This document shows, piece by piece, positions 1-5,713 of a stretch of 6,562 nucleotides of DNA. Position 1 is the first letter of the stretch. Each line of letters begins with the position of its first letter. The stretch lies in assembly GCA_021767885.1 (NCBI GenBank), contig JAASSM010000113.1, forward strand, positions 1-6,562, given 5' to 3'. Origin of the DNA: a bacterium (GTDB lineage Bacteria; Krumholzibacteriota; Krumholzibacteria; LZORAL124-64-63). The notes beneath the pieces are model-generated. The model was not told the origin of the DNA. It made no database searches and saw only the letters and a list, made by a program, of their open reading frames with translations. The position numbers and the translations under genes were made by a program.

Positions 1-603
1 GCTGAAGGTGCGCACCACCAGCACCGAGGGCAGGCGCAGCAGCTCCGCGGTGGGGTCGTGGTCGGCGAACTCCACGTAGGCCAGATCCACCACGAGCAGG
101 GAGGTGGGGGCGGCGGCGGCGAGCCGGGCGAGGTCGTCCGATCCGGCCACCAGGCCGGTGGGGTTGTTGGGCGTCACCACGGCGATCAGGCCGGGGGACG
201 GGGCGGCGGCCGCCCGCAGCCGGTCCACCGGCAACGGACCGGCGGTCCAGGGCACCGTCTGCACCGTCGCCCCGCTCTGCGCGGCGTACCGCGGTAGCAT
301 CACGAAGGTGGGGTCGGTGAGCACCGCGCGGCGGCCGGGGCCCAGGTAGGCGCGGCAGGCGCGGTCGAGGACGTCGTCGGCGCCGGCGCCGATCACCACG
401 CGGTCCGGCGTCACCGACCAGCGGGCGGCCAGGTCGCTGGCCCGCGGCGCGGTGTCGGGATAGTCCGCCTCGGGCACGGCGGGCGGCGGACCCGCGTCCG
501 GCCAGCACAGACCGGCCCGGCCGTCGAGGATCAGATCGCAGGGCGGGCCGCCGGCGGGGGGCCGGTAGGGATCGGCGCCACGGATCGGTGCGGGGACGGT
601 CAT
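1..603 (-). CDS. hisC: Histidinol-phosphate aminotransferase, N-terminal part (truncated by window edge)
   Basis: PLP-dependent class I/II aminotransferase that converts imidazole-acetol phosphate and glutamate to histidinol phosphate and 2-oxoglutarate in cytosolic histidine synthesis. The first 201 residues are visible and remain open to the window edge. Seen: a GAGAD motif at residues 72-76 in the place of the family's GSGSDE cofactor-phosphate loop, DPTF (97-100), TPNNPTG (144-150), the substrate/PLP site, and DLAYVEF (173-179), matching the family DEAYxEF with Leu for Glu. The last residues read VVRTFS, and the family continues with the Schiff-base Lys, so the window ends one codon before it. 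The ATG start has an excellent Shine-Dalgarno sequence, GAGGAGG, 6 bases upstream. It follows hisG with an 11-base gap, so co-transcription is near certain. Motifs alone also fit other class I/II aminotransferases; the hisG neighbour decides for HisC. Confidence 0.9.
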   Translation of the reverse strand, partial: MTVPAPIRGADPYRPPAGGPPCDLILDGRAGLCWPDAGPPPAVPEADYPDTAPRASDLAARWSVTPDRVVIGAGADDVLDRACRAYLGPGRRAVLTDPTFVMLPRYAAQSGATVQTVPWTAGPLPVDRLRAAAAPSPGLIAVVTPNNPTGLVAGSDDLARLAAAAPTSLLVVDLAYVEFADHDPTAELLRLPSVLVVRTFS

Positions 604-617
604 CGCTCGCCTCCTCA
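604..617 (-). promoter_or_regulatory. hisC ribosome binding site overlapping the hisG stop codon
   Basis: On the minus strand the sequence reads TGAGGAGG, then CGAGCG, then ATG. The TGA is the hisG stop, and its GA forms the first two bases of the hisC Shine-Dalgarno sequence GAGGAGG (616-610). A ribosome terminating on hisG therefore sits on the hisC initiation site, an arrangement that favours translational coupling and matched amounts of the two enzymes. The coupling itself is inferred. Confidence 0.75.
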
Positions 618-1502
618 TGGCACGATCTGGCTCGGGCTGGTGACCACCACGTCGGTGCCGCCGCACTGGCGCAGGGCGGGGATCAGCGCCGGCAGGTCGC
701 GGCGCGGGACGGCGGCCTTCACCGCGAAGTCGCCGTTGCCGTGCAGGGGGCTGACGGTGGGCTCGCGCATGCAGGGCAGCACGGCGATCACCGCGGCCAG
801 CTGCGCGCCCGGGACGTTCACCTCGAGCATCACCCGCTCGCGCGCGGCCAGGACCGCGGCCACCAGCATGCGGAACGACGCCACCTGGTCCTGCAGGACG
901 GGGTCGTCCCGCAGGCGGGGCGAGGCATAGAGGCGCGTGGAGGACCGCCCGAGCTCGGCGATGATCTCCAGGCCGTTGGCGGCCAGCGTGGCGCCGGTGG
1001 CGGTGTTGTCCACGATGAGATCGGCGTCCTCGGGCGGGAACACCTCGGTGGCGCCGTAGGACCGCACGAAGCGCGCCGGCCAGCCCTGCGCCGCCAGCCA
1101 GCGGGTGGTGATCTGCTCGTACTCGCTGGCCACCACCAGGGGGCGGTCCGGCGGGGTGCCGGTGGGGTCGAGGCCGCGAGGTGCGGCAGCCACCAGGCGC
1201 ACGGGATCCAGGCCGGTGTCCAGGACCTCGACCAGGTCGGCGTCCAGCTCGCGCACCCAGTCCGCGCCGGCGAAGCCCAGGTCGCGGGTGCCGGCCTGGA
1301 GCATCTCGATCACGTTCTGGGGCTTGAGGATCTTGACGTCGTAGCCGGGGGCGGCCAGGCGCGGGCGGTAGGCGCGGCCGCTGGCGCGCACGGCCAGGCC
1401 CGCCTCGGCGAGCAGGGCGAAGACGCCGTCCTGCATGCGGCCCTTGGGCAGGGCCAGGCGCAGCGGCCGGGCGTCGGTGGGGGCGGTCTGGTTGTCGGGC
1501 AC
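615..1502 (-). CDS. hisG: ATP phosphoribosyltransferase, long form with regulatory C-terminal domain
   Basis: Catalyses the first committed step of histidine synthesis: ATP plus PRPP to N1-(5-phosphoribosyl)-ATP, in the cytosol. The protein has 295 residues, typical of the long (HisG-L) form that works without HisZ. Seen: the N-terminal LALPKGRM motif (residues 16-23), the two-lobed periplasmic-binding-like catalytic fold including DLGFAGADWV (74-83), and the PRPP-binding stretch around DNTATGATLAANGL (165-178). A C-terminal ACT-like HisG_C domain (about 216-292) contains VIAVLPCMREPTV, close to the E. coli pattern VIALLPGAERPTI. That domain binds histidine in characterised long HisG proteins, so feedback inhibition is expected. 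The start is GTG at 1502-1500, supported by GGAGG with a 6-base spacer; no better ATG lies nearby. It is the first structural gene after the attenuator. No hisD lies between it and hisC, unlike the common hisG-hisD-hisC order. Confidence 0.96.
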   Translation of the reverse strand: MPDNQTAPTDARPLRLALPKGRMQDGVFALLAEAGLAVRASGRAYRPRLAAPGYDVKILKPQNVIEMLQAGTRDLGFAGADWVRELDADLVEVLDTGLDPVRLVAAAPRGLDPTGTPPDRPLVVASEYEQITTRWLAAQGWPARFVRSYGATEVFPPEDADLIVDNTATGATLAANGLEIIAELGRSSTRLYASPRLRDDPVLQDQVASFRMLVAAVLAARERVMLEVNVPGAQLAAVIAVLPCMREPTVSPLHGNGDFAVKAAVPRRDLPALIPALRQCGGTDVVVTSPSQIVP

Positions 1503-1508
1503 GTCGAG

Positions 1509-1526
1509 CCTCCGTCGTTGCGACGG
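1509..1526 (-). promoter_or_regulatory. Small hairpin overlapping the hisG ribosome binding site
   Basis: In the mRNA sense, CCGUCG-CAA-CGACGG (1526-1512) is a perfect 6-bp stem with a 3-base loop. The last two G's of its 3' arm are the first two of the hisG Shine-Dalgarno sequence GGAGG (1513-1509). If the stem forms, it partly hides the ribosome site for the GTG start at 1502. The inverted repeat is seen; a role in limiting hisG translation is inferred. Confidence 0.45.
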
Positions 1527-1578
1527 CGGCCAGCGGGCGGCGAGGTCGTGGGATCAGGGACGACGGACCCGGACACGA

Positions 1579-1604
1579 CGACGCCGGCCCGGGGGCCGGC
1601 GTCG
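1579..1604 (-). terminator. his attenuator terminator hairpin
   Basis: A perfect inverted repeat with 12-base arms (1579-1590 and 1593-1604) and a 2-base centre; in practice it would be about 11 bp with a 4-base loop. In the mRNA the arms are CGACGCCGGCCC and GGGCCGGCGUCG. It lies between the leader-peptide stop and hisG, the place expected of an attenuator terminator. The weak point is the 3' side: the RNA continues UCGUGUCCGGGUCC, with scattered U's and no true U-run. It may therefore act as a very GC-rich terminator with a poor tract, or with Rho or NusG help. It is the only strong hairpin found between tetR and hisG, so it may also end tetR read-through transcripts. Confidence 0.7.
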
Positions 1605-1635
1605 GGACATCCTGCGAGGAACCTGGTTCAGGACA

Positions 1636-1701
1636 TCAGCGACCGGCCCACCGGGCGGTGGGATGATGATGGTGCCGATGGCTGTGGCTCAGGTTCGTCA
1701 T
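1636..1701 (-). CDS. hisL: his operon leader peptide
   Basis: A 21-residue peptide running from ATG (1701-1699) to TGA (1638-1636). It starts MTNLS and contains HSHRHHHH at residues 6-13, six His codons in eight (CAC and CAT), with four consecutive at 10-13. It ends PTARWAGR. It lies between a promoter and hisG, so it fits a histidine-sensing leader peptide whose translation rate controls the attenuator; the peptide itself should have no other function. It resembles enterobacterial HisL in logic (MT start, His run, then Pro) but the His run is interrupted. No Shine-Dalgarno sequence is visible upstream. The predicted transcript start lies only a few bases before the ATG, so initiation may be leaderless or nearly so. 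Confidence 0.88.
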   Translation of the reverse strand: MTNLSHSHRHHHHPTARWAGR

Positions 1702-1710
1702 GATGGCACG

Positions 1711-1740
1711 AAGATAGGAACGGTTCGCGGGGGATGTCAA
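1711..1740 (-). promoter_or_regulatory. Sigma-70 type promoter of the his operon
   Basis: On the minus strand a perfect -35 TTGACA (1740-1735) is followed by an 18-base spacer and a -10 TATCTT (1716-1711, 4 of 6 to consensus). The predicted start near 1704 is just upstream of the hisL ATG. The -35 overlaps the TGA stop of the upstream TetR gene (1739-1737), so the promoter is packed against the end of that coding region. A perfect TTGACA in such GC-rich DNA, correctly placed before the leader peptide, makes this the best promoter in the window. Confidence 0.7.
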
Positions 1741-2360
1741 GTCCGCACCTCGCTCCGCGATTCGAGCGGTACGAAGAAGAAGCGCTCCACGTAGTCCATG
1801 ACCCGGTCGGGGTCCAGGGATTCCTCGCGCAGGGCGGCCAGGTCGATGAGGCCGTAGACCAGCGCGTAGGCCAGGGCGGCCAGGGCCTCGGGATCCTCGT
1901 GGGGGATCTGTCCGGCGCCCATGGCTTCCTCGAGGTAGCCCCGGATGATCTGGCTGTGGTGATCGGACTCCCGCTGCAGCAGCCCGTCGGCGGTGTCGGG
2001 GTACTCGGTGCGGAAGATCCGCGAGAAGTGCCCGTCGCGGGCGAAGTAGTCCAGGGCGGCGCGCAGCCGGTGGCGGAGCCGGTCCAGGGGCGGCGCGGCG
2101 GGATCGATGGCCTCGGCGCTGACCTCGTTCAGCGCCCGCAGCCGGTCGCTGACCAGGCAGACGAACAGGTTCTCCTTGTTCTCGAAGAGCGTGTAGAGCT
2201 TGCCCACCGAGCACCCGGCGGCCGCGGCGATCTCGGCCATCCCGGCCTCGTTGTAGCCCTGCTCGGCGAAGATGACGGCGGCGGCGTCGAGGACCGCCTC
2301 GCGGTCCCGGGCGCGGCGGCGCTCCCGGCGTCCCCTGGTGTTGCTCTGCTGTCGCGACAA
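1737..2360 (-). CDS. TetR/AcrR-family transcriptional regulator
   Basis: One-component repressor-type regulator, about 207 residues, usual for the family. An Arg-rich N-terminus (RGRRERRRARDRE) leads into the TetR_N helix-turn-helix. Seen: VLDAAAVIFAEQGYNEAGMAEIAAAAGCSVGKLYTLFENKENLF in two parts, about residues 23-47 (helix 1 and approach) and 48-66 (recognition helix with GKLYTLFENKE). The rest is an all-helical ligand/dimer domain ending with the family-like VMDYVERFFFVPL. The ligand cannot be read from sequence. The start chosen is TTG at 2360, which has GGGAGG 7 bases upstream. An in-frame GTG at 2384 (adds 8 residues, weaker GGAG 9 bases away) is the main alternative. The gene is divergent from the PAS kinase and directly upstream of the his promoter in the same direction, but nothing ties it to histidine control. 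Control of itself and the kinase is more likely from position. Confidence 0.92.
   Translation of the reverse strand: MSRQQSNTRGRRERRRARDREAVLDAAAVIFAEQGYNEAGMAEIAAAAGCSVGKLYTLFENKENLFVCLVSDRLRALNEVSAEAIDPAAPPLDRLRHRLRAALDYFARDGHFSRIFRTEYPDTADGLLQRESDHHSQIIRGYLEEAMGAGQIPHEDPEALAALAYALVYGLIDLAALREESLDPDRVMDYVERFFFVPLESRSEVRT
2350..2359. promoter_or_regulatory. Palindrome TGTCGCGACA at the tetR start
   Basis: A perfect 10-bp palindrome that overlaps the preferred TTG start codon of the TetR gene. It could be a half-operator, but it is short and made of GC-rich steps that are common in this genome. It ranks below the AT-rich palindromes further upstream. Confidence 0.2.
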
Positions 2361-2398
2361 ATCCGTTCCTCCCGCGTCGGTCACAAGGGCGAACTCCG

Positions 2399-2414
2399 AT
2401 TCACATGAATAATA
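2399..2414 (-). promoter_or_regulatory. tetR promoter -10 box with overlapping palindromic operator candidate
   Basis: The minus strand reads TATTAT (2414-2409), 5 of 6 to the -10 consensus, in a conspicuous AT-rich patch. No good -35 lies 16-18 bases upstream. Overlapping it is the inverted repeat ATTCA-CA-TGAAT (2399-2410), 5-bp arms with a 2-base centre, covering the end of the -10 and the predicted transcript start (about 2402). A TetR dimer bound here would block its own promoter. The sequence match is seen; autoregulation is inferred from the usual behaviour of the family. Confidence 0.5.
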
Positions 2415-2448
2415 CGAGGTGGGGCCGGCGTCACCCCCGTCGATCGCG

Positions 2449-2477
2449 TTGCCGGTTCAATGAAAGGGGTTTATCTA
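2449..2477 (+). promoter_or_regulatory. Candidate promoter of the sensor kinase with internal palindrome
   Basis: TTGCCG (2449-2454), a 17-base spacer and TATCTA (2472-2477) make a modest sigma-70-like promoter giving a leader of about 30 bases before the kinase ATG at 2517. In the spacer lies TTCA-A-TGAA (2456-2464), the same half-site as the palindrome on the tetR promoter but with a 1-base centre. The -10 is weak (3 of 6), so the promoter call is tentative. Confidence 0.3.
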
Positions 2478-2516
2478 CCTCGACAGGTCCTCGTCGTGCC
2501 CGTTCCCGGAGAATCC

Positions 2517-5500
2517 ATGGACCCCGTCATCCGCCGCGCCCTGCTCATCGTCGTGATCGTGGTCGCCGTCCACTGGATCCTGGACGGCGTCTACCTCTTC
2601 ACCAGCCAGCAGGCCGGCGAGCTCACCGTGCCCGCGGCCTCCGGCCCGTCGCTGGTCGGGGCGCTGATCGCGGACGTGCCCCGCTCGGTGCTCCTGGGAC
2701 GCCTGACCTTCGCCGGGGCCATGGTGGCCCTCGCCGCCCTCGCCGTCTGGCACCTGCGGCGGGCGGGCCAGCGGGAGTCCCGCCTGCTGTCCCGGCTCCA
2801 GGACGACCTCGCCGACCGTCGCCGCACCGAGGAGGCGCTGGCGCTCAGCGAGCGGCGCCTGCGGCTGATCACCGAGAACATGCAGGAGATCCTCTGGCTG
2901 CGCGTGGGCGAGGAGCTCCACTACCTCAACTCCGCGTTCGAGCGCGTCTTCGGCGTGCGCCGCGCATCCCTCGGCGGGGCCGGTCTGCGCTCCTGGCTGC
3001 CCTGGATCCACCCGGAGGACCGCGACCGGGTCCGCCTGGCGCTGGACGAGGCCGTCGCCCACCACGCGCCGCTGGACCAGGAGTTCCGCATCGTCCGGCC
3101 CGACGGCGGCGTGCGCTGGCTGCACGCCCGCACCGTGCACGTGGAGACCGACCCGGAGGGCACGCCGCTGGCGGTGGGTGTGGCCGCCGACGTCACCGGC
3201 CGCCGGCGCGCCGAGGACGCCCTGCGTTCCTCCGCGGCGCGGTACCGCTCGCTCTACGAGTCGGCGCACGTGGGGATCACCATCACCGAGCTCGGTGGTG
3301 CGCTGCTCTACGCCAATCCGGCGGCCGCCGAGCTCTACGGCGCGGCGTCGGTGCGCGAGCTGCTGGTCCACGCGCGCCAGCACGATGGCATCCGGGCCTT
3401 CTTCCACGCGCCGGGCGAGCGGGAGAGCTTCGTGGCCGAGCTGCAGCGCGACCCGCGCCATCGCGCCTCCCGGGTCCTGAACATGCGCCGCCTGGACGGC
3501 CGCCAGGTCCATCTGCACGTCTCCTGCGGGATGCTCTCCAACCCGGAGACCGGACGGCAGGAGATCTTCGCCATCCTCGAGGACGTCACCGAGCGCCTGC
3601 GCGCCGAGACCGCCCTGCGGCGCAGCGAGGAGCGGTACCGTCGCCTGGTGCAGTTCCTGCCCGAGGGCGTGCTCGTCCACGATGGCGAGGAGGTGGTGTT
3701 CGCCAATCCCGCCGCCGCGCGGCTGCTGGGGACCGATCCCGAGGCCCTGGAGGGCCGGCCACTCAGCCACCTGGTGGCGCCGCAGCACCGCGGGGCGCTG
3801 GCCGCGATGCATCCTCCGGCCGAGGGGCCGGCGCCGGTCCGGGGGCCGGACGAGGTCCTGCTCTGCCACCGGTCGGGCACCCTGGTGCCGGCCGAGGTCT
3901 CGAGCCTGCCGCTGGCCGACGCGGCGGGACCGCGCACGCTGACCGTGCTGAAGGACCTGACGCGCATCCACCGGGCGGGCGAGGAGATCGCCGCCCAGCA
4001 GGAGATCCTGGTGGCGCTCATCGAGACCATGCCGCTGGGGATCGTGGCCAAGGACCTGGATCACGACCTGCGCTACGTGGTCTGGAACGCCTACATGGAG
4101 CAGGAGCTGGGCATCGCCAAGGATCGCGTGCTCGGCCGCACGGACCGCGATCTCTTCGGCGAGGACCTGGCCTTCGAGCTGCGGCGCCAGGACCAGGTGG
4201 CCGCCAGCCGCGGTCTGCCCCAGGATCTGGGCGAGCTGAGCGTGGAGGTGGACGGCCGCCGCCTCGATCTGCACGTGGTGAAGGTGCCGGTGCGCGACGC
4301 CGACGGGCGGGTGACCCGCGTCTTCGGCCTGGTGGAGAACATCACCCGCCAGAAGCAGCTGCAGGCCCGTGTCCAGCAGGCGAGCAAGATGGAGGCCGTG
4401 GGGCGGCTGGCCGCCGCGGTGGCCCACGACTTCAACAACATGTTGCAGGTGATCCAGGGCTACACCGAGGCCATCCAGCAGGGGCTGCCGCCGGAGAGCG
4501 GCGCCGGTGGCGAGGTCAACCACGTCCTGAGCGCCGTGGGCCGCGCGCGGGAACTGGTGGCGCGGCTGCTGGCGTACAGCCGCTACGACGCCCTGCAGCC
4601 GGAGATGCTCGACCCCGGGCGCATGGTGGCCCAGCTGGTGGCCGTCGCCCGCGGTGCCCTGCCGCCGGAGGTCGAGCTGGTGGTCCACCAGGCGGACCAC
4701 CTGCCCCAGGTCTACGCCGATCCGCAGCAGATGGAGCAGGCGCTGCTCAACCTGGTGCTCAACGCCCGCGATGCCCTGCCCGGGGAAGGTCGCATCGAGA
4801 TCGGCGTGAACGCCGTGCAGCTGGGCCGCGAGTTCTGCACCACGCGGCCCTGGGCGCGGCCGGGGCGGTACGTGCAGTTCACGGTGCGGGACAACGGCTG
4901 CGGCATCCCGCCCGATGCTCGCGAGCACGTCTACGAGCCCTTCTACACCACCAAGGGCTTCGGCCAGGGCACCGGCCTGGGGCTCGCCTCCGCCTACAAC
5001 ATCTGCAAGCACCACCAGGGCTACATCGACTTCGACAGCGAGCTGGACGTGGGCACCTCCTTCCACGTCTTCCTGCCGGTGCCCGAGGCCGCGGTGGCCG
5101 ATTCCACCAGCGCCCAGGAGGCCGTGGCCGAGGTCCCCGGCCGCGGCGAGCTCCTGCTCCTGGTGGAGGACGACGACATGGTCCGCTCGCTGACGCGCCA
5201 GATCCTCGACCGGGCCGGCTATCGGGTCCTCGAGGCCCGCGACGGCGAGGACGCCATGGAGCTGTTCATGGCGCACGCCACCGAGATCCAGCTGCTGGTC
5301 CTCGACGTGGTGATGCCGCGCATGGATGGCCGGCTCCTGTACGACAACATCAGCGAGCTGCGCCCTGGCGTGCCGGTCCTCTTCTGCAGCAGCTACTCGG
5401 CCGACCTGCTGGAATCCGAGTACATGCTCCAGGTGGGCGGCGAGCTGCTGGCCAAGCCCTACCGGGCCGCCGAGCTCCTGCGACGCGTCCGGGCCATCCT

Positions 5501-5522
5501 CGATCAGGCCGACCCCCACTGA
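2517..5522 (+). CDS. Membrane-bound multi-PAS hybrid sensor histidine kinase with C-terminal receiver
   Basis: A 1001-residue two-component sensor. Order: membrane helix 1 (about 7-28), a short outside loop of about 30 residues, membrane helix 2 (about 58-80), then four PAS domains at about 112-230 (PAS_3-like, with LPWIHPEDRDRV and a PAC segment), 241-362, 371-483 and 495-612. The kinase core follows: H-box VAHDFNN with phospho-acceptor His637, N-box NLVLNARDALP (745-755), G1 box DNGCGIP (792-798), F-box YEPFYTTK (806-813) and G2 GQGTGLGL (816-823). The receiver (about 879-997) has the acidic pair E884/D885, phospho-acceptor D930, S958 and K980, all key residues present. No output domain follows, so a separate phosphotransfer protein or response regulator is expected; none is in this window. 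The loop is too small for a standard sensor domain, so sensing is probably by the PAS domains or the membrane. The ATG at 2517 is chosen for GGAG 5 bases upstream and because it puts helix 1 at the N-terminus; an in-frame ATG at 2460 has no ribosome site. The signal is unknown. Confidence 0.95.
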   Translation: MDPVIRRALLIVVIVVAVHWILDGVYLFTSQQAGELTVPAASGPSLVGALIADVPRSVLLGRLTFAGAMVALAALAVWHLRRAGQRESRLLSRLQDDLADRRRTEEALALSERRLRLITENMQEILWLRVGEELHYLNSAFERVFGVRRASLGGAGLRSWLPWIHPEDRDRVRLALDEAVAHHAPLDQEFRIVRPDGGVRWLHARTVHVETDPEGTPLAVGVAADVTGRRRAEDALRSSAARYRSLYESAHVGITITELGGALLYANPAAAELYGAASVRELLVHARQHDGIRAFFHAPGERESFVAELQRDPRHRASRVLNMRRLDGRQVHLHVSCGMLSNPETGRQEIFAILEDVTERLRAETALRRSEERYRRLVQFLPEGVLVHDGEEVVFANPAAARLLGTDPEALEGRPLSHLVAPQHRGALAAMHPPAEGPAPVRGPDEVLLCHRSGTLVPAEVSSLPLADAAGPRTLTVLKDLTRIHRAGEEIAAQQEILVALIETMPLGIVAKDLDHDLRYVVWNAYMEQELGIAKDRVLGRTDRDLFGEDLAFELRRQDQVAASRGLPQDLGELSVEVDGRRLDLHVVKVPVRDADGRVTRVFGLVENITRQKQLQARVQQASKMEAVGRLAAAVAHDFNNMLQVIQGYTEAIQQGLPPESGAGGEVNHVLSAVGRARELVARLLAYSRYDALQPEMLDPGRMVAQLVAVARGALPPEVELVVHQADHLPQVYADPQQMEQALLNLVLNARDALPGEGRIEIGVNAVQLGREFCTTRPWARPGRYVQFTVRDNGCGIPPDAREHVYEPFYTTKGFGQGTGLGLASAYNICKHHQGYIDFDSELDVGTSFHVFLPVPEAAVADSTSAQEAVAEVPGRGELLLLVEDDDMVRSLTRQILDRAGYRVLEARDGEDAMELFMAHATEIQLLVLDVVMPRMDGRLLYDNISELRPGVPVLFCSSYSADLLESEYMLQVGGELLAKPYRAAELLRRVRAILDQADPH

Positions 5523-5530
5523 GGCGGTGG

Positions 5531-5569
5531 GTGTCCCGTCAGGGGCGATGTGTCGCCCGGCGGGGACAC
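5531..5569 (+). terminator. Hairpin after the kinase gene (probable terminator)
   Basis: It begins 8 bases after the kinase stop. Outer arms GTGTCCC (5531-5537) and GGGACAC (5563-5569) enclose an inner perfect stem GGGCGA-TGTG-TCGCCC (5543-5558), separated by a small internal loop. Downstream is TGTCCTGTCTCC, which is pyrimidine-rich but has no clean T-run. The hairpin is clear; termination is likely from position only. Confidence 0.5.
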
Positions 5570-5654
5570 TGTCCTGTCTCCGCGTTCGGGGTGCCTGTCG
5601 ATCCAACCCGTTTCCCGGCTGCGACTTGCACGGTCAGCGCCGCGGGGGTCGGCC

Positions 5655-5670
5655 TGGCATCGCTCCTGCA
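5655..5670 (+). promoter_or_regulatory. Possible sigma-54-like -24/-12 element before the beta-barrel gene
   Basis: TGGCATCGCTCCTGCA matches the sigma-54 pattern TGGCACG-N4-TTGCA with the invariant GG and GC exactly 10 bases apart. The predicted start near 5681 would give a leader of about 33 bases containing the Shine-Dalgarno sequence and then the ATG at 5714. Three positions differ from consensus, and no upstream activator site was identified. In GC-rich DNA such matches can arise by chance. Confidence 0.3.
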
Positions 5671-5713
5671 TGGCAGCGGATGGAGCCTGCCCCGAGCGAG
5701 GAGGTCGCGAGCC

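Larger units (their letters stand above)
1579..1704 (-). promoter_or_regulatory. Histidine operon attenuator (leader RNA with alternative pairings)
   Basis: Four segments can be assigned in the mRNA sense. Segment 1 is CCCACC (1662-1657), just after the four-His run. Segment 2 is GGUGGGCCGG (1652-1643), within the last codons of the leader peptide. Segment 3 is the 5' arm of the terminator, CGACGCCGGCCC (1604-1593), and segment 4 is its 3' arm (1590-1579). Pairing 1:2 is a perfect 6-bp stem with a GCCC loop. Pairing 2:3 (GGGCCGG with CCGGCCC, 7 bp, plus UCG:CGA across a small bulge) is the antiterminator. Pairing 3:4 is the terminator. Expected logic: a ribosome stalled on His codons blocks segment 1, 2:3 forms and transcription continues. 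A ribosome reaching the UGA covers segment 2, and 3:4 terminates. A further 7-bp match, GAACCUG (1696-1690) with CAGGUUC (1625-1619), could close the leader. The complementarities are seen; the switching is inferred from known his attenuators. Confidence 0.75.

Noticed and set aside
1655..1681. ATG/CAT-rich stretch (GATGATGATGG) as a simple repeat
   Set aside because: It is explained fully as the His codon run of the leader peptide read on the other strand.
588..1703. A 371-codon plus-strand open frame opposite hisG and the his leader
   Set aside because: It lies opposite a well-supported hisG, and its protein is low-complexity and without recognisable domains.
1636..2214. A 192-codon minus-strand frame ending in the His-rich peptide
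   Set aside because: The upstream part overlaps tetR in another frame and is Arg/Pro-rich noise. The promoter and ATG at 1701 show that only the final 21 codons form the leader peptide.
2475..5606. A 1043-codon antisense open frame opposite the kinase
   Set aside because: Its protein is His/Gln/Val/Leu/Ala-rich without motifs, it has no ribosome site or promoter of its own, and it mirrors the kinase codon pattern. It is a shadow.
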